DNA of 64,000 nucleotides from the NCBI RefSeq assembly GCF_003315615.1, contig NZ_PDCH01000004.1:1-64000 (forward strand), read 5' to 3'. Source of the stretch: Bifidobacterium xylocopae. Lineage in GTDB: Bacteria > Actinomycetota > Actinomycetes > Actinomycetales > Bifidobacteriaceae. Of the stretch, positions 37,799 to 47,656 are shown one piece after another. The position numbers were made by a program, and so were the translations under genes. The notes under the pieces are model-generated. The model had not been told where the DNA came from. It searched no databases and worked only from the letters and a program-made list of their open reading frames with translations. How positions within the stretch are numbered: the first letter of the stretch is position 1; each line of letters starts with the position of its first letter.

Positions 37799-38239
37799 AT
37801 GGCACAGCATCAGCAGTACCACTTGCTCAGCGGTTACATCGCCAGTATCTACCGCCAGTCGAAATCCGAATTCAAGAGAAGGATCGCCATCCCGACATGC
37901 TCGGGCACCCAAAGCGACCTGCTCGTATTCCTCTACGATCATCCTGGCCTATGCCAGCGCCAGATAGCCGAATTCATGGGCGTGGACCCGTCCCTGCTGG
38001 CGCGGGACATCAAAGCCCTGGTCGGGCAGGGGTTGGTCGATTGCAGGCCGAACCCGGCCGACAGACGGGCGAAGATAGTCGCCCTGACCGGCCAGGGTGC
38101 CAAACTGGCCAAGGACCGAATCAGGGACATCAATGCCTGGTGGGCGGATTTCTTCCAGCACGAGCCCGGCCTGGATCCAAAGTCGCTCTACCAGGGGTTG
38201 GTATCAGTCAGCCGTCATCTGCAGACCGAGGCTTCCTGA
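37799..38239 (+). CDS. MarR-family transcriptional regulator
   Basis: The 146-aa protein has a MarR winged helix: LCQRQIAEFMGVDPSLLARDIKALVGQGLV, then the wing RRPNPADRRAKIVALT. ATG at 37799 is used; a longer TTG start is possible. No operator repeat is obvious. It sits 217 bp after the oxidoreductase, a gap with a TATTAT -10-like box (37667-37672). Confidence 0.88.
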   Translation: MAQHQQYHLLSGYIASIYRQSKSEFKRRIAIPTCSGTQSDLLVFLYDHPGLCQRQIAEFMGVDPSLLARDIKALVGQGLVDCRPNPADRRAKIVALTGQGAKLAKDRIRDINAWWADFFQHEPGLDPKSLYQGLVSVSRHLQTEAS

Positions 38240-38370
38240 GCCGGGCGCCCGGTGTTGCCTGGTGTACCCACATTCACTGGCTCAGGGACGGCGCAAGTAT
38301 TCCACTGGCGTGCGCTTGCTGACAGGCGTCTGAATCCGATGACAACAGTGCGGTCCCGGCTCCCCGGATT

Positions 38371-39780
38371 CTAGTCATCGTCATCGTCCGAATGGGATGG
38401 GGCCCTCCGCTTGTCTTCCGAATCCAGGATGGCGCGAATCCGTTCCAGCCTGGGACCGACCTCACGTTCATATCCGCGGTCCTTGGGATGGTAGTAGATG
38501 CGCCCCGCCAGCTCATCCGGCATGTACTGCTGTGGGGCCACTCCCCCGGGCCAGTCGTGGGCATAACGGTACCCTTCGTGGTTGCCCCATTGCTTCATGA
38601 GTTTGGTGGGCGCGTTGCGAAGATGGAGGGGGACCTGGCCGATTCGTCCGGCATCCACATCCGCCAAGGCGTCGTTGATGGCCATGTAGGACGCGTTCGA
38701 CTTGGGTGCTGTCGCCACAGCTATGACCGCTTCGGACAGGATGATCCGGGCCTCCGGCATACCCACCATCGCAACGGCCTGGGCTGCGGCCACCGTGGTC
38801 TGCAGAATCTGCGGTGCCGCCATACCTACTTCCTCGGCTGCGGCAATCATGATGCGACGGGCGATGAAACGCGGATCCTCACCCGCGCGCAGCATTCGAG
38901 CCAGATAATGCACGGCCGCATCCGGGTCCGAACCCCGCATGGATTTAATGAAGGCGGATGCCACGTCGTAATGGTCGTCCCCCTGCTTGTCGTACCGCAC
39001 CGCTGCCGCATCCATGACCGATTCCACCACCTGTTCGGTGATGACCGGCTTACGGGCACCCTTCCTGCGGGGCTTGTCGCCGGTCATTGCTCCAGCGGCC
39101 GCTTCCAGTATCGTCAAGGCCTTGCGGGCATCTCCACCAGCCAGTGAGACCATGCGCTCCCGGGCCGCATCGTCTGCTTTTACCTCACCCTTAAGCCCAC
39201 GCGCATCTGATAGCGCGCGATCAATGAGTGCCCGTATGTCATCGGGTTCCAAAGCCTCCAGCTTGACCACCACCGAGCGGGAAAGCAGGGGGGCGATGAC
39301 AGAGAACGACGGGTTTTCAGTGGTTGCGGCCACCAGAGTCACATCCCGGTTCTCCACAGCCGGCAGCAAGGCGTCCTGCTGGGACTTTGAAAAACGATGG
39401 ACCTCATCCACGAACAGGACGGTCTCCTGACCCGTGGAGACCAGCCGTTCCCTGGCCTGCGCCAGCAGGGCACGAAGCTCCTTGACCCCGGAAGTGACCG
39501 CAGAAAGCTCCTGGAAGTCCCTGCCGGACTGCCGGGCCACGATGTAGGCCAAGGTCGTCTTTCCCACCCCAGGGGGGCCGAAGAGGATGACGGAAGCCGG
39601 CGCCGTCAGTCGCTGCCGGGCCGAAGCGCCCGGCCTGGCCAACCGTTCGAGGGGGGTGCCGGGAGCAACGGCCTTGGTCTGTCCGACCACCTCCTCCAGA
39701 TTCACAGGTCGCATACGCACCGCCAGCGGCAGGGTGTGCTCATCAGGCGCATCCGCTGCGGCGAACAGGTCATCCGCCAT
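38371..39780 (-). CDS. rarA: Replication-associated recombination protein A
   Basis: The 469-aa AAA+ ATPase has Walker A GPPGVGKTT near residue 70, Walker B LFVDEVHRF, sensor-1 TTENPSF and a C-terminal MgsA domain (YDVASAFIKSMRGSDPDAAVHYLARML and RRIMIAAAEEVG). It acts at stalled replication forks with SSB. The final DDDDD tail is acidic. A 7-bp inverted repeat overlaps the stop. Confidence 0.95.
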   Translation of the reverse strand: MADDLFAAADAPDEHTLPLAVRMRPVNLEEVVGQTKAVAPGTPLERLARPGASARQRLTAPASVILFGPPGVGKTTLAYIVARQSGRDFQELSAVTSGVKELRALLAQARERLVSTGQETVLFVDEVHRFSKSQQDALLPAVENRDVTLVAATTENPSFSVIAPLLSRSVVVKLEALEPDDIRALIDRALSDARGLKGEVKADDAARERMVSLAGGDARKALTILEAAAGAMTGDKPRRKGARKPVITEQVVESVMDAAAVRYDKQGDDHYDVASAFIKSMRGSDPDAAVHYLARMLRAGEDPRFIARRIMIAAAEEVGMAAPQILQTTVAAAQAVAMVGMPEARIILSEAVIAVATAPKSNASYMAINDALADVDAGRIGQVPLHLRNAPTKLMKQWGNHEGYRYAHDWPGGVAPQQYMPDELAGRIYYHPKDRGYEREVGPRLERIRAILDSEDKRRAPSHSDDDDD

Positions 39781-39864
39781 CCGCTACCACCTCCATAGAT
39801 TCCCAGGACCCAACTGTAATCGGCGCAGCTCCGCACAACCACCCGGACCGTGAGGATCCCCTGC

Positions 39865-42480
39865 TCACAGCGTGAGCAGGTCCTCGATCGGACCGACCCG
39901 GTAGTCGGTGAAAACGACCTGTCCGCCCTGCTGGCTGGCATCCAGATCGACCACCCCGGCCATGCCCCAGTCGTGATCCCCCTCAACATCATCAAAGATC
40001 TGCCTGACCAGCCACACATGCTCAGTGCGCTCCTTGGACTCATCAAGCGTGAAGAAGTCGGACGAACGCGCCTCTTCATCCGTGGATATCGCCTCATGGA
40101 CCTCATAGAGGTCATCCAGGGTGTCCTGCCATACGCGCAGACCATACCCCCATTCAGCGTCCAGGGCAGCCAGCTCCTGCGGCCTGTCGAAGGCGACCAG
40201 CTCGACCCGATGAAACATGGCGTTGCGCACCAGCAGACGCATGGCGCGCCGGTCCCGGACCACCTGGTCATTGGCCCTGGGAGGTGCGGCATCCAAATCC
40301 TTCGATGGACGTTGTCCATCGCTTCCTGCCGACTCCCACTCGTCCACCAGCGATGAGTCGACCGAGCGAACCACCAATCCCAACCAGGCGATCACGTCGT
40401 CCAACCGCTCATCAAGCTTGTCGTCCGGTACAGTGCGCGACAGGGCCCGATAGGCATCGGACAGGTAGCGCAGAAGCGTCCCCTCGGAACGCGAGATACC
40501 GTAACGGGAAGTGTAGGAATTGAAGTCCGAGGCTGTTTCAAGCATGTCTCGCAGGACGGATTTTGGTTTCAGTTCGTAGTCATTGGCCCAAGGCACATCT
40601 AGCCTGTACCGATCGAAGGCCTGCCCCAGCAGCTCCTCCAGGGGCTTTGGATAGGTGACCTCCTGGAGCTTGTCCATACGCTCCTCGTACTCCATGCCCT
40701 CAGCCTTCATCTCCTGTATCGCCGCATCCCGGGCTTGCCGCTGCTGGGCTTTCAGAACCTGCCTGGGATCTTCCAAGGTTGCTTCGACCATGGAAATCAG
40801 ATCCATGTCATAGCTGGGCGAATCCGGGTCAAGCAGTTCCAGGGCGGCCAGCAGGAAGGGCGAGAGCGGCTGATCCAAGGCGAAATCGTCCGGCAGGTCC
40901 ACGGTTGTGTCATAGTCGGGAGAACCTCCAGGACCGTCCAGGATCTCAATTACCCCGGTGTCCTCAAGGGTCCGGAAGATCTCTGCGGCACGGGCATGCA
41001 GTCCCTCCTTCTCATTCTCGCTCAGCAGGGATTCGTCGATCAGGGCATCCACGCGTGCGCGTGCATCCCCACCTTGGGCGACTTCGTTCAGGACCATGGA
41101 GTGGGTGATCTTCAGCCGGGCCTTCAAGGTTTCGGGCCGTGAATCCACCAAGTGGTCGAAGGTGGTCCGGCCCCAGGTGACGAAACCGTCGGGAGCCTTC
41201 TTCCGCTTGACCTTCTTCAGTTTCCTGGGGTCATCGCCCGCCTTGGCCAGGGCCCGCGCATTCTCTATCTCGTATTCGGGCGCCTCGGCCACCACCAGCC
41301 CCTGCGAATCGAAACCCATGCGCCCGGCACGCCCTGCGATCTGGTGGAACTCGCGCGAGCGCAGCCGGCGCATCCTGACTCCGTCATACTTGGTCAGGGC
41401 GGTCAGCACCACTGTGTGAATAGGTACATTGATGCCAACACCGAGGGTGTCGGTACCGCAGATGACCGGCAACAGCCCGGCCTGCGCCAGCTGCTCCACC
41501 ATCCGCCGGTATCGCGGCAGCATGCCTGCATGGTGGATGCCGACCCCCGTACGCAGGAGCCGGGAAAGGATCCGGCCAAAGCCTGTCGTGAATCTGGCAC
41601 CGGCCAGCGCCTCCTTGATCCTCTCGCGATCCTCCTTGCTGGACACACCGGAGCTGGAGAGGGCCTGGGCTGTCTGGAGGGCCGCATCCTGGGAGAAATG
41701 GACGACATAGATCGGCGTGTCGCCCTGCCCTATGAGCCCTTCGACCGTGGAGGCAAGCGGCGTATCAACGTACCGGTAGGTCAGAGGCACAGGCCTGGGT
41801 GCATCGTCTATGACGTCCACCTGGGCTCCGGTGCGTTCCCGGAGCGAGTCGGCAATGGCCGTCACATCGCCCAGAGTGGCGGACATAAGCAGAAACTGGG
41901 TGTCGAGCAGGGTAAGCAGGGGCACCTGCCAGGCCCAGCCACGCTCGGGATCGCCATAGAAATGGAATTCATCCATGGCCACACATCCGATATCGGCACC
42001 CTCGCCCTCACGCAAGGCCTGGTTGGCCAGGATTTCCGCCGTGCAACAGATGACGGGTGCGTCGGCGTTGATACGGCTGTCGCCAGTGATCATGCCGACG
42101 TTCTCGCGACCCAAGTCGTGGACCAGGTCGAAGAACTTCTCCGAGACAAGTGCCTTGATGGGGGCGGTGTAATAGGAGCGGCGGCCGGTGCATAGGGCGA
42201 TGAAGTGCATGGCCAATGCCACCATGGACTTGCCAGATCCGGTGGGCGTGCTCAGAATCACGTGGTCCCCGGAGAGCAGATCCATTACCGCCTCCTCCTG
42301 ATGGGGCCAGGGCTCGATTCCCCGGGCCTCGACCCAGCCGAAGAAACGCTCATACATATCGTCGTCGCTGAGCGTCCGCTCCTCCCCCAGTCCCGGCCCC
42401 AGGGCTCCCAAAGCCCCATAGCCTTTTGGATCGGTCGGGTCGATGGACAGTGACACAGGATGCGGTTCGCTTAAGGACAT
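39865..42480 (-). CDS. DEAD/DEAH-box helicase with DUF3516-type C-terminus
   Basis: The 871-aa SF2 helicase has Walker A TPTGSGKS near residue 80, motif II DEFHF, motif III SATLGD, and motif VI QIAGRAGRMG, the last pointing to the Ski2-like group. The C-terminal half (about 440-870) is the DUF3516 region of actinobacterial RNA helicases. ATG at 42480 is used; GTG at 42489 is possible. The role is presumably RNA metabolism. Confidence 0.9.
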   Translation of the reverse strand: MSLSEPHPVSLSIDPTDPKGYGALGALGPGLGEERTLSDDDMYERFFGWVEARGIEPWPHQEEAVMDLLSGDHVILSTPTGSGKSMVALAMHFIALCTGRRSYYTAPIKALVSEKFFDLVHDLGRENVGMITGDSRINADAPVICCTAEILANQALREGEGADIGCVAMDEFHFYGDPERGWAWQVPLLTLLDTQFLLMSATLGDVTAIADSLRERTGAQVDVIDDAPRPVPLTYRYVDTPLASTVEGLIGQGDTPIYVVHFSQDAALQTAQALSSSGVSSKEDRERIKEALAGARFTTGFGRILSRLLRTGVGIHHAGMLPRYRRMVEQLAQAGLLPVICGTDTLGVGINVPIHTVVLTALTKYDGVRMRRLRSREFHQIAGRAGRMGFDSQGLVVAEAPEYEIENARALAKAGDDPRKLKKVKRKKAPDGFVTWGRTTFDHLVDSRPETLKARLKITHSMVLNEVAQGGDARARVDALIDESLLSENEKEGLHARAAEIFRTLEDTGVIEILDGPGGSPDYDTTVDLPDDFALDQPLSPFLLAALELLDPDSPSYDMDLISMVEATLEDPRQVLKAQQRQARDAAIQEMKAEGMEYEERMDKLQEVTYPKPLEELLGQAFDRYRLDVPWANDYELKPKSVLRDMLETASDFNSYTSRYGISRSEGTLLRYLSDAYRALSRTVPDDKLDERLDDVIAWLGLVVRSVDSSLVDEWESAGSDGQRPSKDLDAAPPRANDQVVRDRRAMRLLVRNAMFHRVELVAFDRPQELAALDAEWGYGLRVWQDTLDDLYEVHEAISTDEEARSSDFFTLDESKERTEHVWLVRQIFDDVEGDHDWGMAGVVDLDASQQGGQVVFTDYRVGPIEDLLTL

Positions 42481-42716
42481 ACCCTTCACTCTAGCGGTGG
42501 CCCGGGGCAGGCTCCCGGGCCATCAGGCCGTATCTTGAGACGGCGGACCAACGAGCCGCTCCGCCCTGCTTCATCCACACGGCCCCCCCTACGTTCGCCT
42601 TCATCCTGGGCCAGGAAGCCACGACCCTGGGCAGCGTCAGCGTCTGCGTCAGACTTCGGGCATGCCGCGACGTCCGCCGCCGGCACACGACAACAACATA
42701 TGATATAGCGTACAGC

Positions 42717-42739
42717 CGCCGTGGCTTGATGCCACGGCG
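42717..42739 (+). promoter_or_regulatory. Hairpin in the GH20 leader
   Basis: Perfect 9-bp arms CGCCGTGGC/GCCACGGCG around TTGAT end 20 bases before the GH20 ATG and just before its ribosome site. A TATGAT -10-like box is at 42699-42704. It could be an operator for a sugar-responsive repressor or a leader hairpin affecting translation. Confidence 0.55.
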
Positions 42740-42758
42740 AAACACAGGAGGGTGCGTC

Positions 42759-44777
42759 ATGAAGGAACGACTGGAGTCGGTGGGCCGCATACAGCAGGAT
42801 TTGGCATTGATTCCCCGTCCCCGGAGCATGCGCCTGACCGGCGGCGGCCTTCTTTTGCCCAACCACGGGCGGGTCAGCTACCAGGGTCCAGACGACGCGG
42901 CATCCAACCGGGCGGGCGCCTTCCTGGCCAGCCAACTTACCAAGGACATCCAGACCGTCTGCGGGGCGTTCTGGGATAGGGCACAGGGCTCCCACTGGCC
43001 AGCGGATATACGGCTCTCCCTGTCGGAGGAGATGGACGGCCAGTCCTACAGGCTGGAGATCCATCATGACCGCGACGATGAAAACGCCTGCCCGCCGCTG
43101 GTCAGCGTGGTCGGCGGGGACTTGGACGGTCTGCGCTATGGCGTCCAGACCCTGCGTCAGATAATCTTCCAGTGCGGTGCGCTTCTGCCCTGCCTGCACA
43201 TCGAGGACAGCCCGGCCTTCCCGGTACGCTCCTACAGCCTGGATGTGACGCGCGGCCGAGTTCCCACCATGGACTGGCTCAAAGCCTGGGCCGAGAAGCT
43301 GGCCTACTACAAATACAACCAGATACAGCTGTATGTGGAGCACTCCTTCGCCTTCGACGAATTGAGCGAATCCTGGAGGGGCACCTCCCCTCTACGCCCC
43401 CAGGACATCATCGACTTCGACCGGCACTGCCGGGAGCTGGGCATCGAGCTGGTGCCCTCCCTGTCCACCTTCGGCCACCATTACGTGAACCTGCGCACCA
43501 GGACCCTGCGTCGCCTGGGAGAGTTCCCTGAGGACGCCGACCGCCCCTACTCCTTCATCGAGCGCCAGGAACACCACACCCTCAACGTCGCCGAGCCCGA
43601 CTCCTATGCATTCTCCACCGCCATCATCGACGACTATGCCCAGCTTTTCTCCAGCCACAGGTTCAACATCGGCGGTGACGAGACCTTCGACCTGGGCCGT
43701 GGACGGTCCAAACCCCTGGCCGACAGGATGGGTGCCGCAACGATCTACGCCGACTACCTGGTGCGTCTGTGCGACCACCTGGCTGAGCAGGGGCGCGAGC
43801 CCATGTTCTGGGGCGACATCGCGATCGCCCTGCCTGGCGTGATGGACCGGCTTCCCAAGGACAACCCCTTGCTCAACTGGCTTTACAATCCACATGTGGA
43901 TGGCAGCAAGGTAAAGATGGTGGCGGACATGGGACTGCCCCAGTATGTCTGCTCGGCCGTCCATGCCTGGAACAACCTGCTGCCGGCGATAGGCGACGCA
44001 TGGTCCAACATCTCCCGCCTGGCCGCTTACGGCTTGGAATACAGGGCCGTCGGCCACATGGTGACCGATTGGGGGGATTACGGACATATCAACGATCCGG
44101 TCATGAGCCTACCGGGCATGGCCTATGGCGCCCAGTGCTCCTGGAATCCCCTTGATGCGGACCGGGGCAACTGCGACCATGCCATCGCCCTGCTGGAATA
44201 CGGAGACGCCAGTGGGGGCGTCATCCCCGCCCTTGACAAGGCTTCCTGCAGCCAGGCGTTCTCGTGGAGCGACCTGGTGACCTACCTGGAACTCGACGAC
44301 GGCGTCGGCCGCGTCAACCAGGATGTCTCACGTGTGGTGGCCTTGACTCACAAGGGGCAAGGGTGGGACACGGACGTACACGATCTGCGTGCCGCCCGCC
44401 ACGAATATCTGGGTCTGTTGGCAAACAGACTGAGCGACCAGCGGGCCCTCCAGGAACGACTGGACGAAGCCGCACGACAGCTGGCCGTTTCACTGTCCGG
44501 CACCCAGCCCCAAGCCGCACGGGCCGGCGGCGCACAATTGCTCGCCATCGAGGGACAGGGGCTCTTCAACCTGCTGGGTTGGCGATTGGCGCGGAGGGAG
44601 GGCCTGGTCAGGCACGATGCCGAACTGGAGAAAATCGGGGAAGAGGCATTGGCGGCCCGCATCGAGGATTGGTTCGAGGCCTACCAGGAACGCTGGCGGC
44701 GGGTCAGCCGAGAGTCCGAGCTCACAAGGGTCGCGGCTGTGGTCTGGGCCTATGCTGACCTCCTTCGCCGCGGCTGA
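42759..44777 (+). CDS. Glycoside hydrolase family 20 beta-N-acetylhexosaminidase
   Basis: The 672-aa protein has an N-terminal GH20b domain (about 30-155) and a TIM barrel beginning PVRSYSLDVTRGRVP. The catalytic Asp-Glu pair is 307-308 in IGGDETFD. The C-terminal 150 residues are helical. There is no signal peptide, so the enzyme is intracellular and would act on imported GlcNAc or GalNAc oligosaccharides. The ATG is preceded by CAGGAGGG. No transporter is adjacent. Confidence 0.93.
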   Translation: MKERLESVGRIQQDLALIPRPRSMRLTGGGLLLPNHGRVSYQGPDDAASNRAGAFLASQLTKDIQTVCGAFWDRAQGSHWPADIRLSLSEEMDGQSYRLEIHHDRDDENACPPLVSVVGGDLDGLRYGVQTLRQIIFQCGALLPCLHIEDSPAFPVRSYSLDVTRGRVPTMDWLKAWAEKLAYYKYNQIQLYVEHSFAFDELSESWRGTSPLRPQDIIDFDRHCRELGIELVPSLSTFGHHYVNLRTRTLRRLGEFPEDADRPYSFIERQEHHTLNVAEPDSYAFSTAIIDDYAQLFSSHRFNIGGDETFDLGRGRSKPLADRMGAATIYADYLVRLCDHLAEQGREPMFWGDIAIALPGVMDRLPKDNPLLNWLYNPHVDGSKVKMVADMGLPQYVCSAVHAWNNLLPAIGDAWSNISRLAAYGLEYRAVGHMVTDWGDYGHINDPVMSLPGMAYGAQCSWNPLDADRGNCDHAIALLEYGDASGGVIPALDKASCSQAFSWSDLVTYLELDDGVGRVNQDVSRVVALTHKGQGWDTDVHDLRAARHEYLGLLANRLSDQRALQERLDEAARQLAVSLSGTQPQAARAGGAQLLAIEGQGLFNLLGWRLARREGLVRHDAELEKIGEEALAARIEDWFEAYQERWRRVSRESELTRVAAVVWAYADLLRRG

Positions 44778-44805
44778 AATTCGGCAACTTCCGATCAAAC
44801 ACAGT

Positions 44806-44845
44806 GGGCCGGGCAGGAGGGTTCCCCACCCTCCTTGCCCGGCCC
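44806..44845. terminator. Bidirectional hairpin terminator
   Basis: Arms GGGCCGGGCAGGAGGG and CCCTCCTTGCCCGGCCC pair with one bulged base around a 7-nt loop, between the convergent GH20 and glutamate permease genes. No long T-run on either strand. Confidence 0.8.
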
Positions 44846-44873
44846 ATGTGACGGTCAGCCAGTCCTGGTCGCC

Positions 44874-46082
44874 TCAGGCTGTTCGGCCTGTCTTGTTCCC
44901 GTGGTCTTCTGGGATTCCGTCCGTTGTACCTGTGCCCTCATCCTCGCCCTTCACGCTGTTGTCGGCATTCTCACCGAAACCGAGCCGGTTCCTGAGGAAG
45001 CCCGGCATTTCGTGCGGGTGCGGCGCCGCCTGCGACTCCGGGTGCGTATCGTCGTAGCCCTGCATGTAGCGGGTCTGACGCCAATGACGGATTGATGCGT
45101 TGGAACCGCGGTGATGCACATGGTGCTGGAGCGGAGCGCCACCGAAACGGTCCTTGTCGACTTCCTGCGCGACCGCGATCTGGTTGACGTTCGAGGCGTC
45201 CATGATCGCCAGCGGAGGCACCGGCTCCATATCGACCGGGGCGGCTGGAGCGGCGGTCCGCTCCTGCATGCGCTTCGGAAGCTGACGCGCCAGCTTCGAC
45301 AGGAGGGAACAGACCACGAAGTAGATGACACCTGCCACGACCAGGGTCTGCAGGATGTTGAAGTACATGGACCCCAGCCTCCTCGACTCCTGGAGCAGAT
45401 CCGTGTACATGATGATTGACCCCAGGGCCGTGTCTTTGAGGACCACGACCAACTGGGTGACCGCTGCTGGCAGCATGGCATATACGGCTTGGGGCACCTC
45501 TATCTGCATGAGGGACTGGGTCTGGGTCAGCCCCAAGGCCAAGCTGGCCTCACGCTGCCCACCGGGCAGGTTGCCGACGCCGGAACGGACCAGCTCGGCC
45601 ACCACGGAGCCGTTGTACAGGATCAGGGAGATGACGACCGCCCAGTAGGATGCTTGTGATACGCCCGAGAAGGCCAGCCAGCGCCAGAAGAATATCATCA
45701 GCATCAGAACCGGCACGGCCCTGCAGAACTCCACGATCACGCCGGAGATGGTCCGCAGGATGGCACTGGGCAGCAAGCGACCGATGCCGAACACGAACCC
45801 GTAGACGACCGAGCCGATCACAGCCAGGATCGAAGCCTTGAGCGTCAGCCAAAGACCGGGCAGGTAGAAGTCGGACCATGCCTCGCTGTCCAGGGCCGGT
45901 TTCCAAAGCTCCCAGGAAAGCTGGTTCTCCCCGTCCGGTGGGTTGTGCAGGCGCATGAGCACCAGCAGCACGATGATGGCGAAGATGATGGCTGCGATCC
46001 AGTTGGTCGTCCGGATCTTCCGCTGGCCCTTGGGGCCTGGTTGATCGAAGAGGAGGGAGCTTTCGTTGTTTGTCTTAGCCAT
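44874..46082 (-). CDS. gluD: Glutamate-type ABC transporter permease GluD
   Basis: The 402-aa protein is a polar amino acid ABC permease (about five membrane spans, residues 30-280, with the EAA-loop segment GQREASLALGLTQTQSLMQIEVPQAV). A tail of about 115 residues follows the last span: Pro-rich, then His-rich (QHHVHHRGS), then acidic. Such tails are uncommon in this family. Last gene of gluABCD, starting 4 bases after gluC. Confidence 0.9.
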   Translation of the reverse strand: MAKTNNESSLLFDQPGPKGQRKIRTTNWIAAIIFAIIVLLVLMRLHNPPDGENQLSWELWKPALDSEAWSDFYLPGLWLTLKASILAVIGSVVYGFVFGIGRLLPSAILRTISGVIVEFCRAVPVLMLMIFFWRWLAFSGVSQASYWAVVISLILYNGSVVAELVRSGVGNLPGGQREASLALGLTQTQSLMQIEVPQAVYAMLPAAVTQLVVVLKDTALGSIIMYTDLLQESRRLGSMYFNILQTLVVAGVIYFVVCSLLSKLARQLPKRMQERTAAPAAPVDMEPVPPLAIMDASNVNQIAVAQEVDKDRFGGAPLQHHVHHRGSNASIRHWRQTRYMQGYDDTHPESQAAPHPHEMPGFLRNRLGFGENADNSVKGEDEGTGTTDGIPEDHGNKTGRTA

Positions 46083-46086
46083 GGCG

Positions 46087-46764
46087 CTACCTTCTGACGG
46101 CCAGCTTGTTGGACAGGAAGGTGGTCAGGGCCCCGATGGGCAGGACCAGGATCACATATCCCAAAGCGAAGATGAGGAAGATGGCGACGATCGAATTCGC
46201 GTGGAATTCGATCATCTCACTCATCAGGGAGGATGACTCAGTGGCCACCGATGCGGCGGCCGCTACAGTCGAGTTCTTCAGCAGGGCGATGAACGTGTTG
46301 CCCAAGGGTGCGACCGAGCCGCGGAAGGCCTGAGGCAGTATGATCTGACCGGCTGATTGCGTGAAGCTCAGCCCCAGGGCACGTGCCGCCTCAGCCTGGC
46401 CCAGGGGCACGGTGTTGATGCCGGAACGCAGTGACTCGCACACGAACGCAGCCGTATACAGGGACAGGCCAATCACGGCCAGCCAGAAGAAATTGGCGGC
46501 GAAGACATCGGAGAAGCTCAGCTTGAGCTGTGCGAAAGCTCCCAGGACCATGAAGACCATGATGATGGTCAACGGCATGTTCTGGAAGAACTCAACATAG
46601 ACCGAGGCCACCAATCGCATGGAGGAGACCGGTGCTATGCGCATCACCACCAGGATGACACCAAGAACCAACGAAAAGAGGGCAGCCCACAAGGTCAGTT
46701 CGATGTTGACCAGGAAGGCTCCGGGGATGTCGTATTCACGGAAGAGCTGCAAAACGGCGGACAT
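46087..46764 (-). CDS. gluC: Glutamate-type ABC transporter permease GluC
   Basis: The 225-aa permease has about five membrane spans and the EAA loop GQAEAARALGLSFTQSAGQIILPQAF. The ATG at 46764 overlaps the gluB stop; AAGGAAGG lies 6 bases upstream. It forms the translocation pore with GluD. Confidence 0.92.
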   Translation of the reverse strand: MSAVLQLFREYDIPGAFLVNIELTLWAALFSLVLGVILVVMRIAPVSSMRLVASVYVEFFQNMPLTIIMVFMVLGAFAQLKLSFSDVFAANFFWLAVIGLSLYTAAFVCESLRSGINTVPLGQAEAARALGLSFTQSAGQIILPQAFRGSVAPLGNTFIALLKNSTVAAAASVATESSSLMSEMIEFHANSIVAIFLIFALGYVILVLPIGALTTFLSNKLAVRR

Positions 46765-47624
46765 CACTCACCTTCCTTAGGGACGGGCGGATTGTATCGT
46801 GCATCCGGCTTGAAGTGGACGCCCCTGGTATTCTGCTCCAGGGCCCGTTGCCAGGAGCCATTGGACTCCATGTCATTGATGGCGTCGTTGATCCTGCGCG
46901 CCAACTCCTTGTCGCCCTTTTTTATACCCACACCGTAGCGTTCCTGGGTGAATGGCCTGCCGACCAGGCTCAGCCGCCCCCGGGATTGTGCCGCTAGACC
47001 CGCCAGAATGATGTCGTCGGTGGTCACCGCGTCCACGATGCCCGAGAAGAGTGCCGTGGCGCACTCGGCATAGCCAGGCTGTTCCATCAACTGCACTTCG
47101 GAGGCGAAGCGTTTCTTGACCGTGACAGCGGACGTGGACCCCGTCACCGAGCACAACCGCTTGCCGTTCAGGTCCTGGGGCCCCTTGATTGCGGTCTCGC
47201 CTTTGCGCACCATCAGGTCCTGTCCGGCCACGAAGTAGGGGCCGGCGAAGGAGACGGCCTTCTCGCGCTCGTCCGTTATTGAATAGGAGGCCAGGATCAT
47301 ATCGACATCGCCGTTCTGGAGCATGGCCTCCCTCTGCTTGGAGGGGGCCTCCTTCCAGATGATCTGGTCCTCTTCATACCCGAGCTTGCCGGCGATGTAC
47401 TGGGCGACATCCACGTCGAAGCCCACGTAGGTGCCGGCCTTCTTGAAGCCCAGGCCAGGCTGGTCGAATTTGATGCCTATGCGAATCTTGCCCTCTTCCT
47501 TGTCCGACCCGCAGGCCGCCAGGGAAAAGACGCATGCAAGGGCGCATAAGGCGGCGAGCAGGGCCCGAAGACAGGTCCCCGCTCCCCTGCCCTGTGTGGG
47601 CCGGCGCCATGTCGATGTACTCAT
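46764..47624 (-). CDS. gluB: Glutamate-type substrate-binding lipoprotein GluB
   Basis: The 286-aa protein has a lipoprotein signal (hydrophobic residues 19-37, lipobox LAAC with Cys 38) and a type-II periplasmic binding fold: GFDVDVAQYIAGKLG, DVDMILASYSITDEREKAVSFAGPYF, and GSTSAVTVKK. It should capture glutamate or a related acidic amino acid at the cell surface. ATG at 47624 follows AAGGA. The ligand is inferred from the operon. Confidence 0.93.
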   Translation of the reverse strand: MSTSTWRRPTQGRGAGTCLRALLAALCALACVFSLAACGSDKEEGKIRIGIKFDQPGLGFKKAGTYVGFDVDVAQYIAGKLGYEEDQIIWKEAPSKQREAMLQNGDVDMILASYSITDEREKAVSFAGPYFVAGQDLMVRKGETAIKGPQDLNGKRLCSVTGSTSAVTVKKRFASEVQLMEQPGYAECATALFSGIVDAVTTDDIILAGLAAQSRGRLSLVGRPFTQERYGVGIKKGDKELARRINDAINDMESNGSWQRALEQNTRGVHFKPDARYNPPVPKEGE

Positions 47625-47656
47625 ACGTCCATCCTTCTGTCCTGAATACACCCAGC

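Noticed and set aside
37671-37967. 98-aa frame starting right after a TATTAT box and running into the MarR gene
   Set aside because: It overlaps the MarR gene in another frame and has unusual Ser/Thr/Arg composition.
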